Of a DNA stretch of 64,000 bases, positions 1-7,937 are shown one piece after another (position 1 is the first letter of the stretch; each line of letters starts with the position of its first letter). Source of the DNA: an uncultured Alphaproteobacteria bacterium (GTDB lineage Bacteria; Pseudomonadota; Alphaproteobacteria; SP197); contig CALSLK010000005.1 in assembly GCA_943787175.1 (NCBI GenBank), forward strand, positions 62,001 to 126,000, written 5' to 3'. The notes under the pieces were generated by a model that made no database searches, was not told where the DNA came from, and was given only the letters and a program-made list of their open reading frames with translations. A program made the translations under genes and the position numbers.

Positions 1-526
1 AAAGCGCCGTCACGGCATCCATCTGCCCCTCATCGTCGAGCCACACGGTCTGCCCGACGGCAGACAGCAGAGATTCGGCAGCCTGTTTCTGCTGCTCGGA
101 GACATGATCGTTGGCGAAAAGTGCCGTGATGCCACGCCCGACTGCAGCAGGCGTGTTCGGCATGGTGCGAACGATGGCACATTCCGATCCGAACAACCCT
201 TCGAAGTAGTGCAAGTTCTTGCCCGCCGCGATGGAGAGCGCCAGAGCGCCGCCCTTGATGAATTCGGCATAGTCCGGAGCAGCGGCATCCATCATCTGGG
301 GTTTGACGGCAAAAATGACCGTTGCAGGAGCAAAACCGTCGGGAACCTCCGAGGCACCGCCTGCAACACGCACACCGTGATTGCGGACGAGTTCTGCAGC
401 AAGCGCTTCTGCCGGCTCAACGACCACCACGTCATCAGCGGCAATACCCTGACTGCGCCAGCCAGCCAGCATGGCGCTGCCCATCTTGCCGCAGCCCACC
501 AGCAGAATTGGCGTTGCACTGCTCAT
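1..526 (-). CDS. proC: Pyrroline-5-carboxylate reductase, 3' end cut by window edge
   Basis: Catalyses the NAD(P)H-dependent last step of proline synthesis, reducing pyrroline-5-carboxylate in the cytosol. About 175 N-terminal residues of the usual ~270 are present, because the gene runs off the left edge. The N-terminus reads MSSATPILLVGCGKMGSAML, a Rossmann nucleotide-binding segment with GxGxxG-like GCGKMG at residues 11-16. Further on are FAVKPQ and VRTMPNTPAAVG, typical of ProC. The ATG lies 3 bp after the stop of the YbjN-like gene, so both are probably on one transcript. The C-terminal dimerisation domain cannot be checked here. Confidence 0.95.
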   Translation of the reverse strand, partial: MSSATPILLVGCGKMGSAMLAGWRSQGIAADDVVVVEPAEALAAELVRNHGVRVAGGASEVPDGFAPATVIFAVKPQMMDAAAPDYAEFIKGGALALSIAAGKNLHYFEGLFGSECAIVRTMPNTPAAVGRGITALFANDHVSEQQKQAAESLLSAVGQTVWLDDEGQMDAVTAL

Positions 527-529
527 CGC

Positions 530-1033
530 TCAGGCCTCTCCTACGGGATCAATAATCGCTGCCTGCACGGCCTCTTCGGGCGATTTCCCGCCCCAGATGA
601 CATACTGGAATGCAGGATAGAACCGCTCGCATTCGGAAATGGTGATGTCGAGCAGATCAGCAAGTTGCTCGTCCTGGGGGTAGTCCTGTGTCCCCAGCAA
701 CAGGGCATGCCGGAAGGTCGGCACCGCCTCTTCACTGAAGACATCGAAATGTCCGATCCAAAGGCGCTCGTTGACATAAGCCAGCAGTGAATGCACCGCC
801 GTGATCCGTTTTTCAGGGACACGCATGTCATAGGCACAAGACATCATGATCGAACGCAACTCGCCTTCCCAGCCGAACCAGATGCGATAGGAGCACCAGC
901 GGCCTTCGATCTCGACCGAAAGCTCGTTGTCGTTGACGCGCTCATGGTTCCAGCCATTCAACGCCATCATGCGCTCGATCGGATCCAGCGGATGCTGATC
1001 CGGTACGCTTTCGTGTTCCTGCAAATCGATCAA
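530..1033 (-). CDS. YbjN domain-containing protein
   Basis: A 167-residue soluble protein matching the YbjN (DUF1790) fold, which resembles type III secretion chaperones. The function in alphaproteobacteria is not established. Recognisable stretches are an N-terminal MALNGWNHERV, the WCSYRIWFGWEGELRSIMMS strand region, and VNERLWIGHFDVFSEE near the middle. The chosen start is a TTG preceded by GGAAAG; an ATG pair about 21 codons in (MMALNG) is an alternative. It sits between a UbiK-like gene and proC on the same strand, 3 bp upstream of proC, an order I recall as recurrent in alphaproteobacteria. Confidence 0.85.
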   Translation of the reverse strand: MIDLQEHESVPDQHPLDPIERMMALNGWNHERVNDNELSVEIEGRWCSYRIWFGWEGELRSIMMSCAYDMRVPEKRITAVHSLLAYVNERLWIGHFDVFSEEAVPTFRHALLLGTQDYPQDEQLADLLDITISECERFYPAFQYVIWGGKSPEEAVQAAIIDPVGEA

Positions 1034-1157
1034 GAGAGCTTTCCAGACAGGAGATCGGGACCGCAGCGACGTTCACGCGGTGCAACCCGCACCCTGCCAA
1101 AGGGGGCCGTGCCATGCAAGGACGGGCCAAGAACCGTCACCATGGGCCTGTCGCCCG

Positions 1158-1520
1158 TTAGCTGGCCTTTTTCTTTGCTGCAGGCTTCTTTGCCGCTGCC
1201 TTCTTGGGCGCGGCCTTGGCCTCGGTCGATTTCTTCGCTGCAGCCTTCTTCTTGGCCGCTGCGGGTTTGTCAGCATTGCCCAGCTTTGCCTCAAGCTCAG
1301 CCACCTTTGCGGCAAGCCGCTCGTTATCCTGGCGGGCAAGCGCTGCCATATCGCGCACGACTTCGAACTCTTCACGACGGACGAAATCCATACGCGTGAA
1401 GAAGGATTCCATGTGCTGGCGCGTTCGCGCTTCCATTTCATCCTTCATGCTGCCTGCGGCACCCATGGCGCTCGACATCATGCGCGCCATGTCATCCATG
1501 AACTTGTTGTCGGTCTGCAT
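1158..1520 (-). CDS. UbiK/BMFP-family accessory protein with Lys-Ala-rich tail
   Basis: A 120-residue protein. Residues 1-80 match the membrane-fusogenic coiled-coil (BMFP/YqiC/UbiK) family: a Met-rich amphipathic N-terminus (DNKFMDDMARMMSSAMGAA), then FFTRMDFVRREEFEVV and a heptad-like coil LARQDNERLAAKVAELEAKL. UbiK helps ubiquinone synthesis in enterobacteria; that role here is inferred. The last ~40 residues are almost only Lys, Ala and Pro with KKAAAKK repeats, resembling histone H1-like tails, which is longer and more basic than the enterobacterial protein. It is divergent from lgt, with about 140 bp between the start codons. Confidence 0.85.
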   Translation of the reverse strand: MQTDNKFMDDMARMMSSAMGAAGSMKDEMEARTRQHMESFFTRMDFVRREEFEVVRDMAALARQDNERLAAKVAELEAKLGNADKPAAAKKKAAAKKSTEAKAAPKKAAAKKPAAKKKAS

Positions 1521-1659
1521 CGCTCTAACTCCTGTCGAATCGTATGTGATTCGTTAAACAACACGTGACATATGGCGACGTTCCCCAGCCAGCGCAACAG
1601 TGGACGGGGAAGGAGGTGCGCCATATGGTCCGGCGAACCGCTACGGGCTTTAAAAATCC

Positions 1660-2511
1660 ATGTTCGCGCTCGTCTTTCCAGCCATCGACCCGACGCTCGT
1701 TGAAATCGGGCCCTTTGCCATCCGCTGGTATGCCCTGGCCTATATTGCCGGCATCCTGCTGGGCTGGCGTTACGCGTTGCGCCTTTGCGCCAGTTCGCCA
1801 GCCCCGATCGATCGACCCATGCTGGACGACTTCATGCTCTGGGCCACGATGGGCATCGTCCTGGGCGGCAGGCTTGGCTATGTCCTGTTCTACAAGATCG
1901 GCTATTTCGCCTATCACCCTGTCGAGATCGTCTATGTGTGGCAGGGTGGCATGTCGTTTCATGGCGGCATGTTGGGCGTCATGATCGCGACCGTTCTTTT
2001 CGCGCGCAAACGCAAGATCCCCGTCCTGGCACTGGGCGACATCATCGCCTGCGTTGCTCCGATCGGCCTGTTTTTTGGCCGTATTGCGAACTTCATCAAC
2101 GGCGAGCTTTTTGGGCGGCCCAGCGATGTTTCCTGGGCCGTGCTCTTCCCGCGCGACCCGGAAACACCGCGGCACCCCAGCCAGCTCTATGAAGCGGCCC
2201 TGGAAGGCATCGTGCTGTTCGCAATTCTGTGGTTCGTCTGGAACAAGACACCGCTGAAGAAACGGCCTGGAGCGGTAATCGGCGTCTTTCTGGTTGGCTA
2301 CGGCATTTCGCGCATCATCGTCGAGTTCTTCCGTGAACCCGACGCGCATCTGGGATTCATCATGGCGGGTATCACCATGGGCCAGATTCTCTCGCTTCCC
2401 ATGATCCTTGCAGGCCTGTTCCTGCTTTATTGGTCCAAACCGATGCCTGAGCCAGCAGCCAAAAAGAGCGCTCCCAAGCAGAAACAGAAGTCCAAAAAGC
2501 CGAAAGCGTGA
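1660..2511 (+). CDS. lgt: Prolipoprotein diacylglyceryl transferase
   Basis: An inner-membrane enzyme that moves diacylglycerol from phosphatidylglycerol to the lipobox Cys of prolipoproteins, the first step of lipoprotein maturation. The 283 residues have multiple membrane segments, the HGGMLG motif near residue 100 and the family signature GRIANFINGELFGR near residue 145. Length is normal. The C-terminus ends in a short Lys-rich tail (KSAPKQKQKSKKPKA), probably cytosolic by the positive-inside rule. The 3' end overlaps the next gene by 4 bp, giving a tightly coupled lgt / MidA-type methyltransferase / pgeF operon. Confidence 0.97.
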   Translation: MFALVFPAIDPTLVEIGPFAIRWYALAYIAGILLGWRYALRLCASSPAPIDRPMLDDFMLWATMGIVLGGRLGYVLFYKIGYFAYHPVEIVYVWQGGMSFHGGMLGVMIATVLFARKRKIPVLALGDIIACVAPIGLFFGRIANFINGELFGRPSDVSWAVLFPRDPETPRHPSQLYEAALEGIVLFAILWFVWNKTPLKKRPGAVIGVFLVGYGISRIIVEFFREPDAHLGFIMAGITMGQILSLPMILAGLFLLYWSKPMPEPAAKKSAPKQKQKSKKPKA

Positions 2512-3581
2512 ACGCACTGGCCAAAAAACTGGCCGCACGTATCGACCGTGACGGTCCGCTCAGTATTGAAGACTTCATGGCTGTCTGCCTGCTTGACCCC
2601 GAGCACGGCTACTACACCACACGTGATCCCTTTGGAGCGCCGGGAGACTTCATCACGGCGCCTGAGGTCAGCCAGATGTTCGGCGAGCTGATCGGGCTTT
2701 GGCTCTGGTCTGTCTGGCAGGGCGCAGGTGCGCCTGAGAATACGCACCTGGTCGAGCTTGGGCCGGGGCGTGGCACTCTGATGGCCGATGCCCTTCGCGC
2801 CATCGAAGGGGCAACTCGTCAGAACGCTCCCTTCTGCCTTCACCTTGTCGAAGCAAGTCCTACCCTGCGTCAGCATCAACGCGTGACACTGGGTCAGCGC
2901 ACCGTCACCTGGCATGACGATCTTGATTCCCTGCCGGTTGATGGCCCCGTGCTGTTTGTTGCCAACGAATTCTTTGATGCCCTGCCCGTTCGCCAATACG
3001 TCGCAACACCGCAGGGTTGGCGTGAGCGGCTTGTCACCTGCCGCGACGGCGCCTTTGAAGCGATGCTGTCGCCCGACCCATCCATGATCGGATTACCGCA
3101 GGCACCAACCGGACGCGTCGGCGAAGATGCACCTGTGCGGTTATCGGTTATGGCCGCCATGGCGGAACGGATTGCACAACAAGGTGGAGCTGCGCTGATC
3201 ATCGACTTTACCGACAAGGCGTTACCCATCGTTGATACGTTCCAGGCCGTTCGGGCACATCAGTTTGCCGACCGACTTGCGGACCCCGGCGAAGCCGACC
3301 TGGCATCGGCCGTCGACTTTCCAGTCCTGGCAGAGGCCGCGGTCAAGATCGGTGTGGCGGCTCATGGACCGGTGTCCCAGGGGGCTTTGTTGACGGCGCT
3401 TGGCATCGAGGCACGCTGCACGGCTTTGAAGCGGAATGCCTCGTTGGAACAGGTCGCTGCTTTGGACGCTGCGTTGAGCCGCCTTGTTTCACCACAGGGC
3501 ATGGGCGAGGATTTCGTGGCTCTGGCTCTGTTACCGGTTGGCCAGCCGGCACCAGCAGGATTTGAGGTACTTCCAACATGA
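2508..3581 (+). CDS. MidA/NDUFAF7-type SAM-dependent methyltransferase
   Basis: A 357-residue class I methyltransferase of the MidA family (COG1565), homologous to mitochondrial NDUFAF7, which dimethylates an arginine of a complex I subunit; the bacterial substrate is inferred by homology only. Diagnostic segments are the N-terminal LSIEDFMAVCLLDPEHGYY, DPFGAPGDFITAPEVSQMFG, the SAM-binding VELGPGRGTLMAD, and VANEFFDALPVRQY. The start is a GTG inside the end of lgt, and the 3' end overlaps pgeF by 4 bp, so translation of the three genes is probably coupled. Confidence 0.93.
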   Translation: MNALAKKLAARIDRDGPLSIEDFMAVCLLDPEHGYYTTRDPFGAPGDFITAPEVSQMFGELIGLWLWSVWQGAGAPENTHLVELGPGRGTLMADALRAIEGATRQNAPFCLHLVEASPTLRQHQRVTLGQRTVTWHDDLDSLPVDGPVLFVANEFFDALPVRQYVATPQGWRERLVTCRDGAFEAMLSPDPSMIGLPQAPTGRVGEDAPVRLSVMAAMAERIAQQGGAALIIDFTDKALPIVDTFQAVRAHQFADRLADPGEADLASAVDFPVLAEAAVKIGVAAHGPVSQGALLTALGIEARCTALKRNASLEQVAALDAALSRLVSPQGMGEDFVALALLPVGQPAPAGFEVLPT

Positions 3582-4351
3582 TCACCGCTCCCGAACTTGC
3601 CGCAGTCGATGGAATCCAACATGGGTTCTTTGGCCGTAAGGGCGGGGTAAGCGACGGGATCTATGCTTCAGCCAATGTCGGCCTGGGCTCCAAGGACAAC
3701 CGCGATCATGTTCTTGAGAACCGGCGGCGCACGGCCGAATCCCTGGGTGTTCCAACCGATCATCTGCTGACGCTTTATCAGGTTCACAGCGCAGACGTGG
3801 TAGCGGTCACACAGGCTAGCGATGCAGCAGGCAAAAACGCCGATGCCATGGTCACCAATCAGCCAGGATTGGCGCTTTGTGCGCTCAGTGCCGATTGCGC
3901 GCCGGTTCTGTTTGCCGATGGCGATGCCAGTGTTGTGGGTTCTGCCCATGCCGGTTGGGGCGGAGCATTCCGGGGCGTGCTGGAAGCCACAATCTCGGCG
4001 ATGGAAGTGCTGGGAGCGCATCGCACGAACATCATCGCAGTCATCGGTCCCTGCATTGCCCAGGAATCCTATGAGGTAGGCCCTGAGTTTCTTGAGCGCT
4101 TCACAGATGCCGATGCCCGGAACGAACGGTTTTTTGTCCCGTCTGATCGCCAGAACCACCACCGGTTCGACTTGCCGGGTTATGGCCTTGCACGCCTGAA
4201 GGAAGCCGGCATTCGACAGTGCTCCTGGACCGGTCAGGACACATGCGCAGATTCCGAAGCATTCTTCAGCTATCGGCGCAGTGTCCTTCAGGGCGAACCA
4301 GATTACGGTCGGCAAATTTCCGGTATCAGGCTAGCGCAGTCCGGCGACTGA
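3578..4351 (+). CDS. pgeF: Peptidoglycan editing factor PgeF (YfiH/laccase-domain family)
   Basis: A 257-residue cytosolic protein of the multicopper-oxidase-like DUF152/YfiH family. PgeF is known in E. coli to remove mis-incorporated L-Ser from peptidoglycan precursors, and related proteins act as purine nucleosidases. The zinc-ligand pattern is visible: QVHSADVV, LCALSADCAPVLFAD and GSAHAGWGG supply the His-Cys-His set. GPCIAQESYEVG and the C-terminal SYRRS are also typical. It is the last gene of the lgt operon, and its 3' end overlaps that of convergent nhaA by 26 bp. Confidence 0.93.
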   Translation: MITAPELAAVDGIQHGFFGRKGGVSDGIYASANVGLGSKDNRDHVLENRRRTAESLGVPTDHLLTLYQVHSADVVAVTQASDAAGKNADAMVTNQPGLALCALSADCAPVLFADGDASVVGSAHAGWGGAFRGVLEATISAMEVLGAHRTNIIAVIGPCIAQESYEVGPEFLERFTDADARNERFFVPSDRQNHHRFDLPGYGLARLKEAGIRQCSWTGQDTCADSEAFFSYRRSVLQGEPDYGRQISGIRLAQSGD

Positions 4352-5492
4352 GCGCCCAACGCAGGACCGCATAACCCGCCACGCCGGAAATCACCGAGCC
4401 GGTAATAACCCCGACCTTGACCATGGCTATCTTGTCGGGATCGTCGAACGCTAGGCCGCCGATAAACAAACTCATGGTGAATCCGACACCGGTCAGCAGA
4501 CTGACGCCATAAATCATGAGCATGTCGACATCGCTGCCGAGTTTCACGATTTTCAGCTTCACAGCCAACCACGTGAATCCAAAAACACCAATCTGCTTTC
4601 CGACGAACAGGCCAAGCGCGATGCCTAACGGAATGCCTGAGAACATGATCTCCAGACTGAAATCCCCAAGATGCACACCCGCATTGGCAAAGCCAAAAAT
4701 CGGCAGAATCATGAAGGCAACCCATGGATGCAACTTGTGTTCAAGATCCTCAAGTGGCGAGAATTCAGGTCTCTTGCTGTCTTTGAGCGGGATGAAAAAG
4801 GCCAGAACCACACCAGCGAGCGTCGCATGCACACCTGATTTCAGAACACAGGTCCACAGCACCAGGCCGATCAACAGGTAAGGGGCCAGACGGGTCACAC
4901 CAAGTATGTTCAGAATGGCAAGGGAGCCGATCGCCACAGCAGCAAACGCCAGCGACCAGACAGACAATTCGGCCGTGTAGAAAATCGCGATGACCAGAAT
5001 CGCGCCGAGATCATCAATGATGGCAAGCGCTGAGAGAAACACCTTGAGTGCAAAAGGCACGCGCTTACCCAAAATTGCGAGAATACCCAGGGCAAAAGCA
5101 ATGTCGGTCGCAGCAGGCACCGCCCAGGCACGCAGCGCTTCTGGGTCCGGGCTGTTGATCGCAACATAGATAAGCGCAGGGATCGCCATGCCGCCAACAG
5201 CAGCGATCAGGGGCATCAGGGCCTGATCGCGCGTTGCAAGCGCGCCGACCTTGAGTTCACGCTTGAGTTCGAGGCCAATCAGAAAGAAAAAAACTGCCAT
5301 CAGGCCGTCGTTGATCCACAGGATCAGGGGCTTGGCGATTTCGAAGTTGCCAATTGCCAAAACAACCTTGGTGCTGAGCAACAGGTCGTAATATGGCGCC
5401 AGAGGCGAGTTATCAGCGATGATTGCCAGCACGGCAGCGGCCATCAGAATGATGCCAGCTGCACTCTCCAGACGCAGAAACTCACGCAACAT
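4326..5492 (-). CDS. nhaA: Na+/H+ antiporter NhaA
   Basis: An inner-membrane sodium/proton antiporter for pH and sodium homeostasis. The 388 residues are mostly hydrophobic with 11-12 predicted membrane segments. Family landmarks include the N-terminal FLRLESAAGIILMAAAVLA, the FFLIGLELKREL segment, the paired-aspartate region PAATDIAFALGILAILGKRV followed by ALAIIDDLGAILVIAIFYT (the Asp residues bind the cation in E. coli NhaA), and FGFANAGVHLG. Length is normal. It is divergent from a second cation exchanger gene starting 73 bp away, which suggests a shared ion-homeostasis locus. Confidence 0.96.
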   Translation of the reverse strand: MLREFLRLESAAGIILMAAAVLAIIADNSPLAPYYDLLLSTKVVLAIGNFEIAKPLILWINDGLMAVFFFLIGLELKRELKVGALATRDQALMPLIAAVGGMAIPALIYVAINSPDPEALRAWAVPAATDIAFALGILAILGKRVPFALKVFLSALAIIDDLGAILVIAIFYTAELSVWSLAFAAVAIGSLAILNILGVTRLAPYLLIGLVLWTCVLKSGVHATLAGVVLAFFIPLKDSKRPEFSPLEDLEHKLHPWVAFMILPIFGFANAGVHLGDFSLEIMFSGIPLGIALGLFVGKQIGVFGFTWLAVKLKIVKLGSDVDMLMIYGVSLLTGVGFTMSLFIGGLAFDDPDKIAMVKVGVITGSVISGVAGYAVLRWALSRRTALA

Positions 5493-5564
5493 CTCGGTCT
5501 ACCCCTTCCAATTTGCTCTTACACACGCCAGTTACATGGGATTGGGGCGTACGAGTACGAGATT

Positions 5565-6497
5565 ATGATGCCGATTGTTCTTATCGTTGCGGGTTTGGCG
5601 TTGCTCTTTCTGGGCGGCGAAGCACTTGTGCGCGGCAGTGTTAGCCTTGCGCGGCGCCTGGGTGTGTCCGAAATCGCGGTTGGCGTCGTGCTGGTGGGGT
5701 TTGGTACTTCAGCGCCCGAAATGCTGGTCAGCGTCGAGTCTGCGCTGCTGAATCATCCCAATATCGCACTCGGCAACGTTCTGGGCAGCAACATTGCCAA
5801 CATCCTGCTGATTGTCGGCACCGCAGCACTGGTCATGCCGATTCATCTCAAGGCCGGAACCGGCTGCAGGGAATGCATGGTGGTCCTGATCGCCACCACT
5901 ACCGTGGTGATTCTTGCCTGGTTCGGCCCTCTGGGGCTTTGGCAGGGCGTGATCATGCTGCTGGCCCTGGCGGCCTATCTGGCGATGGCCTGGTGCAAGG
6001 GTGGCCCCGATGCAGACGAGGACGACGAAGAAGACACCAGCCCTCTCCCCAGCACCGGCAAGGCAGTGTGTTTTGCTCTTGGCGGCCTGGCACTGCTGAT
6101 CGTGGGTGCTGACCTTCTTGTCAAAGGCGCCATCGACATTGCTCGTGATCTGGGCATCACCGAAACCGTGATCGGCCTCACCATCGTTGCGGTCGGCTCT
6201 TCGCTGCCGGAACTGGCCGCTTCGGTCATGGCGGCTTTGCGCGGACGCCCTTCTGTGGCGATCGGCAACGTGCTGGGCAGCAACCTCTTCAACCTGCTTG
6301 GCGCCCTGGGCATCATCGCCGTCATCATGCCGGTCGATACCAGCGGCCCGGAAGTCCATTTTTCGATGCTGGCCATGCTGGCCCTGACCGGTTGTTTTGT
6401 CGCGCTGGTCGCGACCCGCCGCGTGACACGTCTGGTTGGCGCAATCTTCCTGGCCACCTATGCCGGATTCATCTGGATGCAATTCGCCATCGGCTGA
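5565..6497 (+). CDS. Calcium/sodium antiporter, YrbG family
   Basis: A 310-residue inner-membrane exchanger of the CaCA superfamily. Two inverted repeats are clear. The first carries GEALVRGSVSLARRLGVSE, GFGTSAPEMLVSVESA and GNVLGSNIANILLIVG; the second carries GADLLVKGAIDIARDLGITE, VGSSLPELAASVMAALRG and GNVLGSNLFNLLGALG. The G(T/S)S.PE and GN..GSN motifs form the ion-binding core. A hydrophilic acidic loop (DADEDDEEDTS, near residue 150) joins the halves. Ion specificity cannot be read from sequence. ATG 5565 has no strong ribosome binding site, and the adjacent ATG at 5568 is possible. Confidence 0.92.
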   Translation: MMPIVLIVAGLALLFLGGEALVRGSVSLARRLGVSEIAVGVVLVGFGTSAPEMLVSVESALLNHPNIALGNVLGSNIANILLIVGTAALVMPIHLKAGTGCRECMVVLIATTTVVILAWFGPLGLWQGVIMLLALAAYLAMAWCKGGPDADEDDEEDTSPLPSTGKAVCFALGGLALLIVGADLLVKGAIDIARDLGITETVIGLTIVAVGSSLPELAASVMAALRGRPSVAIGNVLGSNLFNLLGALGIIAVIMPVDTSGPEVHFSMLAMLALTGCFVALVATRRVTRLVGAIFLATYAGFIWMQFAIG

Positions 6498-6583
6498 GCC
6501 CGGAAAACCGAGGGCGATCAGTTTGCTGTGGTGTTGCCTTGCCACGCTTGGCAGGATGACTGCCACATATATGGGAGAGACGG

Positions 6584-7735
6584 ATGGTTCTGCACTTTGC
6601 GCCAGCGGAATATGACGCACGGGTCAAACGTGCCCAGGAATCCATGGAGGCCGCCGGCCTTGATGGCCTGCTGATGTTCCGTCAGGAAAGCATGTATTAC
6701 CTGACCGGGTACGACACGACCGGCTTTGTCATGTTTCAGTGCCTGATTCTGAACGCCGATGGACGGGTTGCCCTGCTGACGCGCTCTCCGGACCTGCGAC
6801 AGGCCCAGTACACCTCCACGATCAAGGACATACGGATCTGGGTCGACAGCGACACGGTCAATCCCTATCGCGAATTGCGGGACCTGGCAGCCGAGCTTGG
6901 GCTGGAAGGCAAACGGGTGGGCATCGAGCTCGAAGCCTATGGTCTGAACGCTGCCCATTGGGAGGGCCTGAAGCCGCAATTGGAAGGTTTCTGCACCTTC
7001 TCCAATGCCTCGGATCTGATCAGCCGCCTGCGATTGATCAAGAGCCCGGCGGAACTCGCCTTCATGAAAAACAGCGCCGAACTGGGTGATGCAGCCCACC
7101 GTGCCGGACGCGATGCCACAGCAGCCGGCGTCTTTACCGGAGATATCCAGGCCGCCATGCAGGGGGCGATCTTCTCGGGCGATGGCGATTACCCGGCCTC
7201 GCACTCGATCTTTGGTTCAGGGCCGTCTGCCCTTCTAGTGCGCTATCACACCGGAAGGCATCATCTGGAACCAAGAGACCAGCTGATGCTGGAATATGCG
7301 TCATCCTATCGCCACTACCACACGGCACAGATGCTCACGATCCTGATCGGCGAGCCCGACGATGAACACAAGGCGATGTATGACGCCTGCCGCGAAGCGC
7401 TGGCTGCCTGCGAAGAGACCGTGCGGCCGGGCGCAACGATGGGGGATGTCTTCGACGCCCATGCCCGCGTCATGGATGCGCACGGCATGCGCGACCATCG
7501 CCTCAACGCGTGCGGATATTCCATGGGCGCGACGTTCCCGCCCAACTGGATGGACTGGCCCATGTTCTTCCATGGCAACGACGTAGAAATCGAGGCCAAC
7601 ATGACGTTCTTCCTGCACATGATTCTGGCCAACAGCGACAACAACCACGGCATGGCACTGGGCCGTTCGGTCGCTGTGACCCAGCAAGGCTGCGAGCCAC
7701 TGCATCGCGCGCCGCTCGACCTGGTCGTTCGCTAG
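6584..7735 (+). CDS. M24-family (creatinase/ectoine hydrolase-like) hydrolase
   Basis: A 383-residue protein with the creatinase N-terminal domain (to about residue 140, including YYLTGYDTTGFVMFQ) and a pita-bread C-terminal domain. Canonical aminopeptidases place two metal-binding Asp in a DxG...D segment. Here the equivalent stretch reads LMLEYASSYRHYHTAQ, with no Asp pair, as in creatinase and the DoeA/EutD ectoine-hydrolase branch. It is therefore more likely a metal-independent C-N hydrolase than a peptidase; the substrate is unknown. A good GGGAGAG ribosome binding site precedes the ATG. It stands alone, apart from a tiny possible ORF just downstream. Confidence 0.8.
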   Translation: MVLHFAPAEYDARVKRAQESMEAAGLDGLLMFRQESMYYLTGYDTTGFVMFQCLILNADGRVALLTRSPDLRQAQYTSTIKDIRIWVDSDTVNPYRELRDLAAELGLEGKRVGIELEAYGLNAAHWEGLKPQLEGFCTFSNASDLISRLRLIKSPAELAFMKNSAELGDAAHRAGRDATAAGVFTGDIQAAMQGAIFSGDGDYPASHSIFGSGPSALLVRYHTGRHHLEPRDQLMLEYASSYRHYHTAQMLTILIGEPDDEHKAMYDACREALAACEETVRPGATMGDVFDAHARVMDAHGMRDHRLNACGYSMGATFPPNWMDWPMFFHGNDVEIEANMTFFLHMILANSDNNHGMALGRSVAVTQQGCEPLHRAPLDLVVR

Positions 7736-7743
7736 ACCGGCCC

Positions 7744-7812
7744 ATGCCTCACATGATCATCTTCATGATGCTGCTGATGCTGGGATTGCTGGCCAGCTGC
7801 TTCATGCTCTAG
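7744..7812 (+). CDS. Possible 22-residue Met-rich hydrophobic peptide
   Basis: An ATG-to-TAG frame 8 bp after the M24 stop encodes MPHMIIFMMLLMLGLLASCFML. It has six Met, is hydrophobic throughout, and contains a lipobox-like LASC that would leave only CFML after signal cleavage. The ribosome binding site is weak. It may be a small membrane peptide, a lipopeptide precursor, or chance; nothing but its composition and position supports it. Confidence 0.25.
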   Translation: MPHMIIFMMLLMLGLLASCFML

Positions 7813-7937
7813 TGGGTGGACCACACCGTCACATCAACCAGAATCCGGCATTGCAGGCCGACAGGACTTGCGATCACAGATTGCTATCGCGCCCTGTCAT
7901 CACCTGCTAGAGGGACTGGCTTGGAGTCGTCGCGTTT

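Noticed and set aside
1525..2538. Long minus-strand open frame opposite lgt (337 residues)
   Set aside because: It is antisense to a clear lgt gene, and its residues are low-complexity His/Asp/Arg/Gln-rich, as expected of GC-rich shadow frames. The same applies to the long frames at 5709-6620, 7962-8942, 9041-9970 and 62889-63953 on the minus strand.
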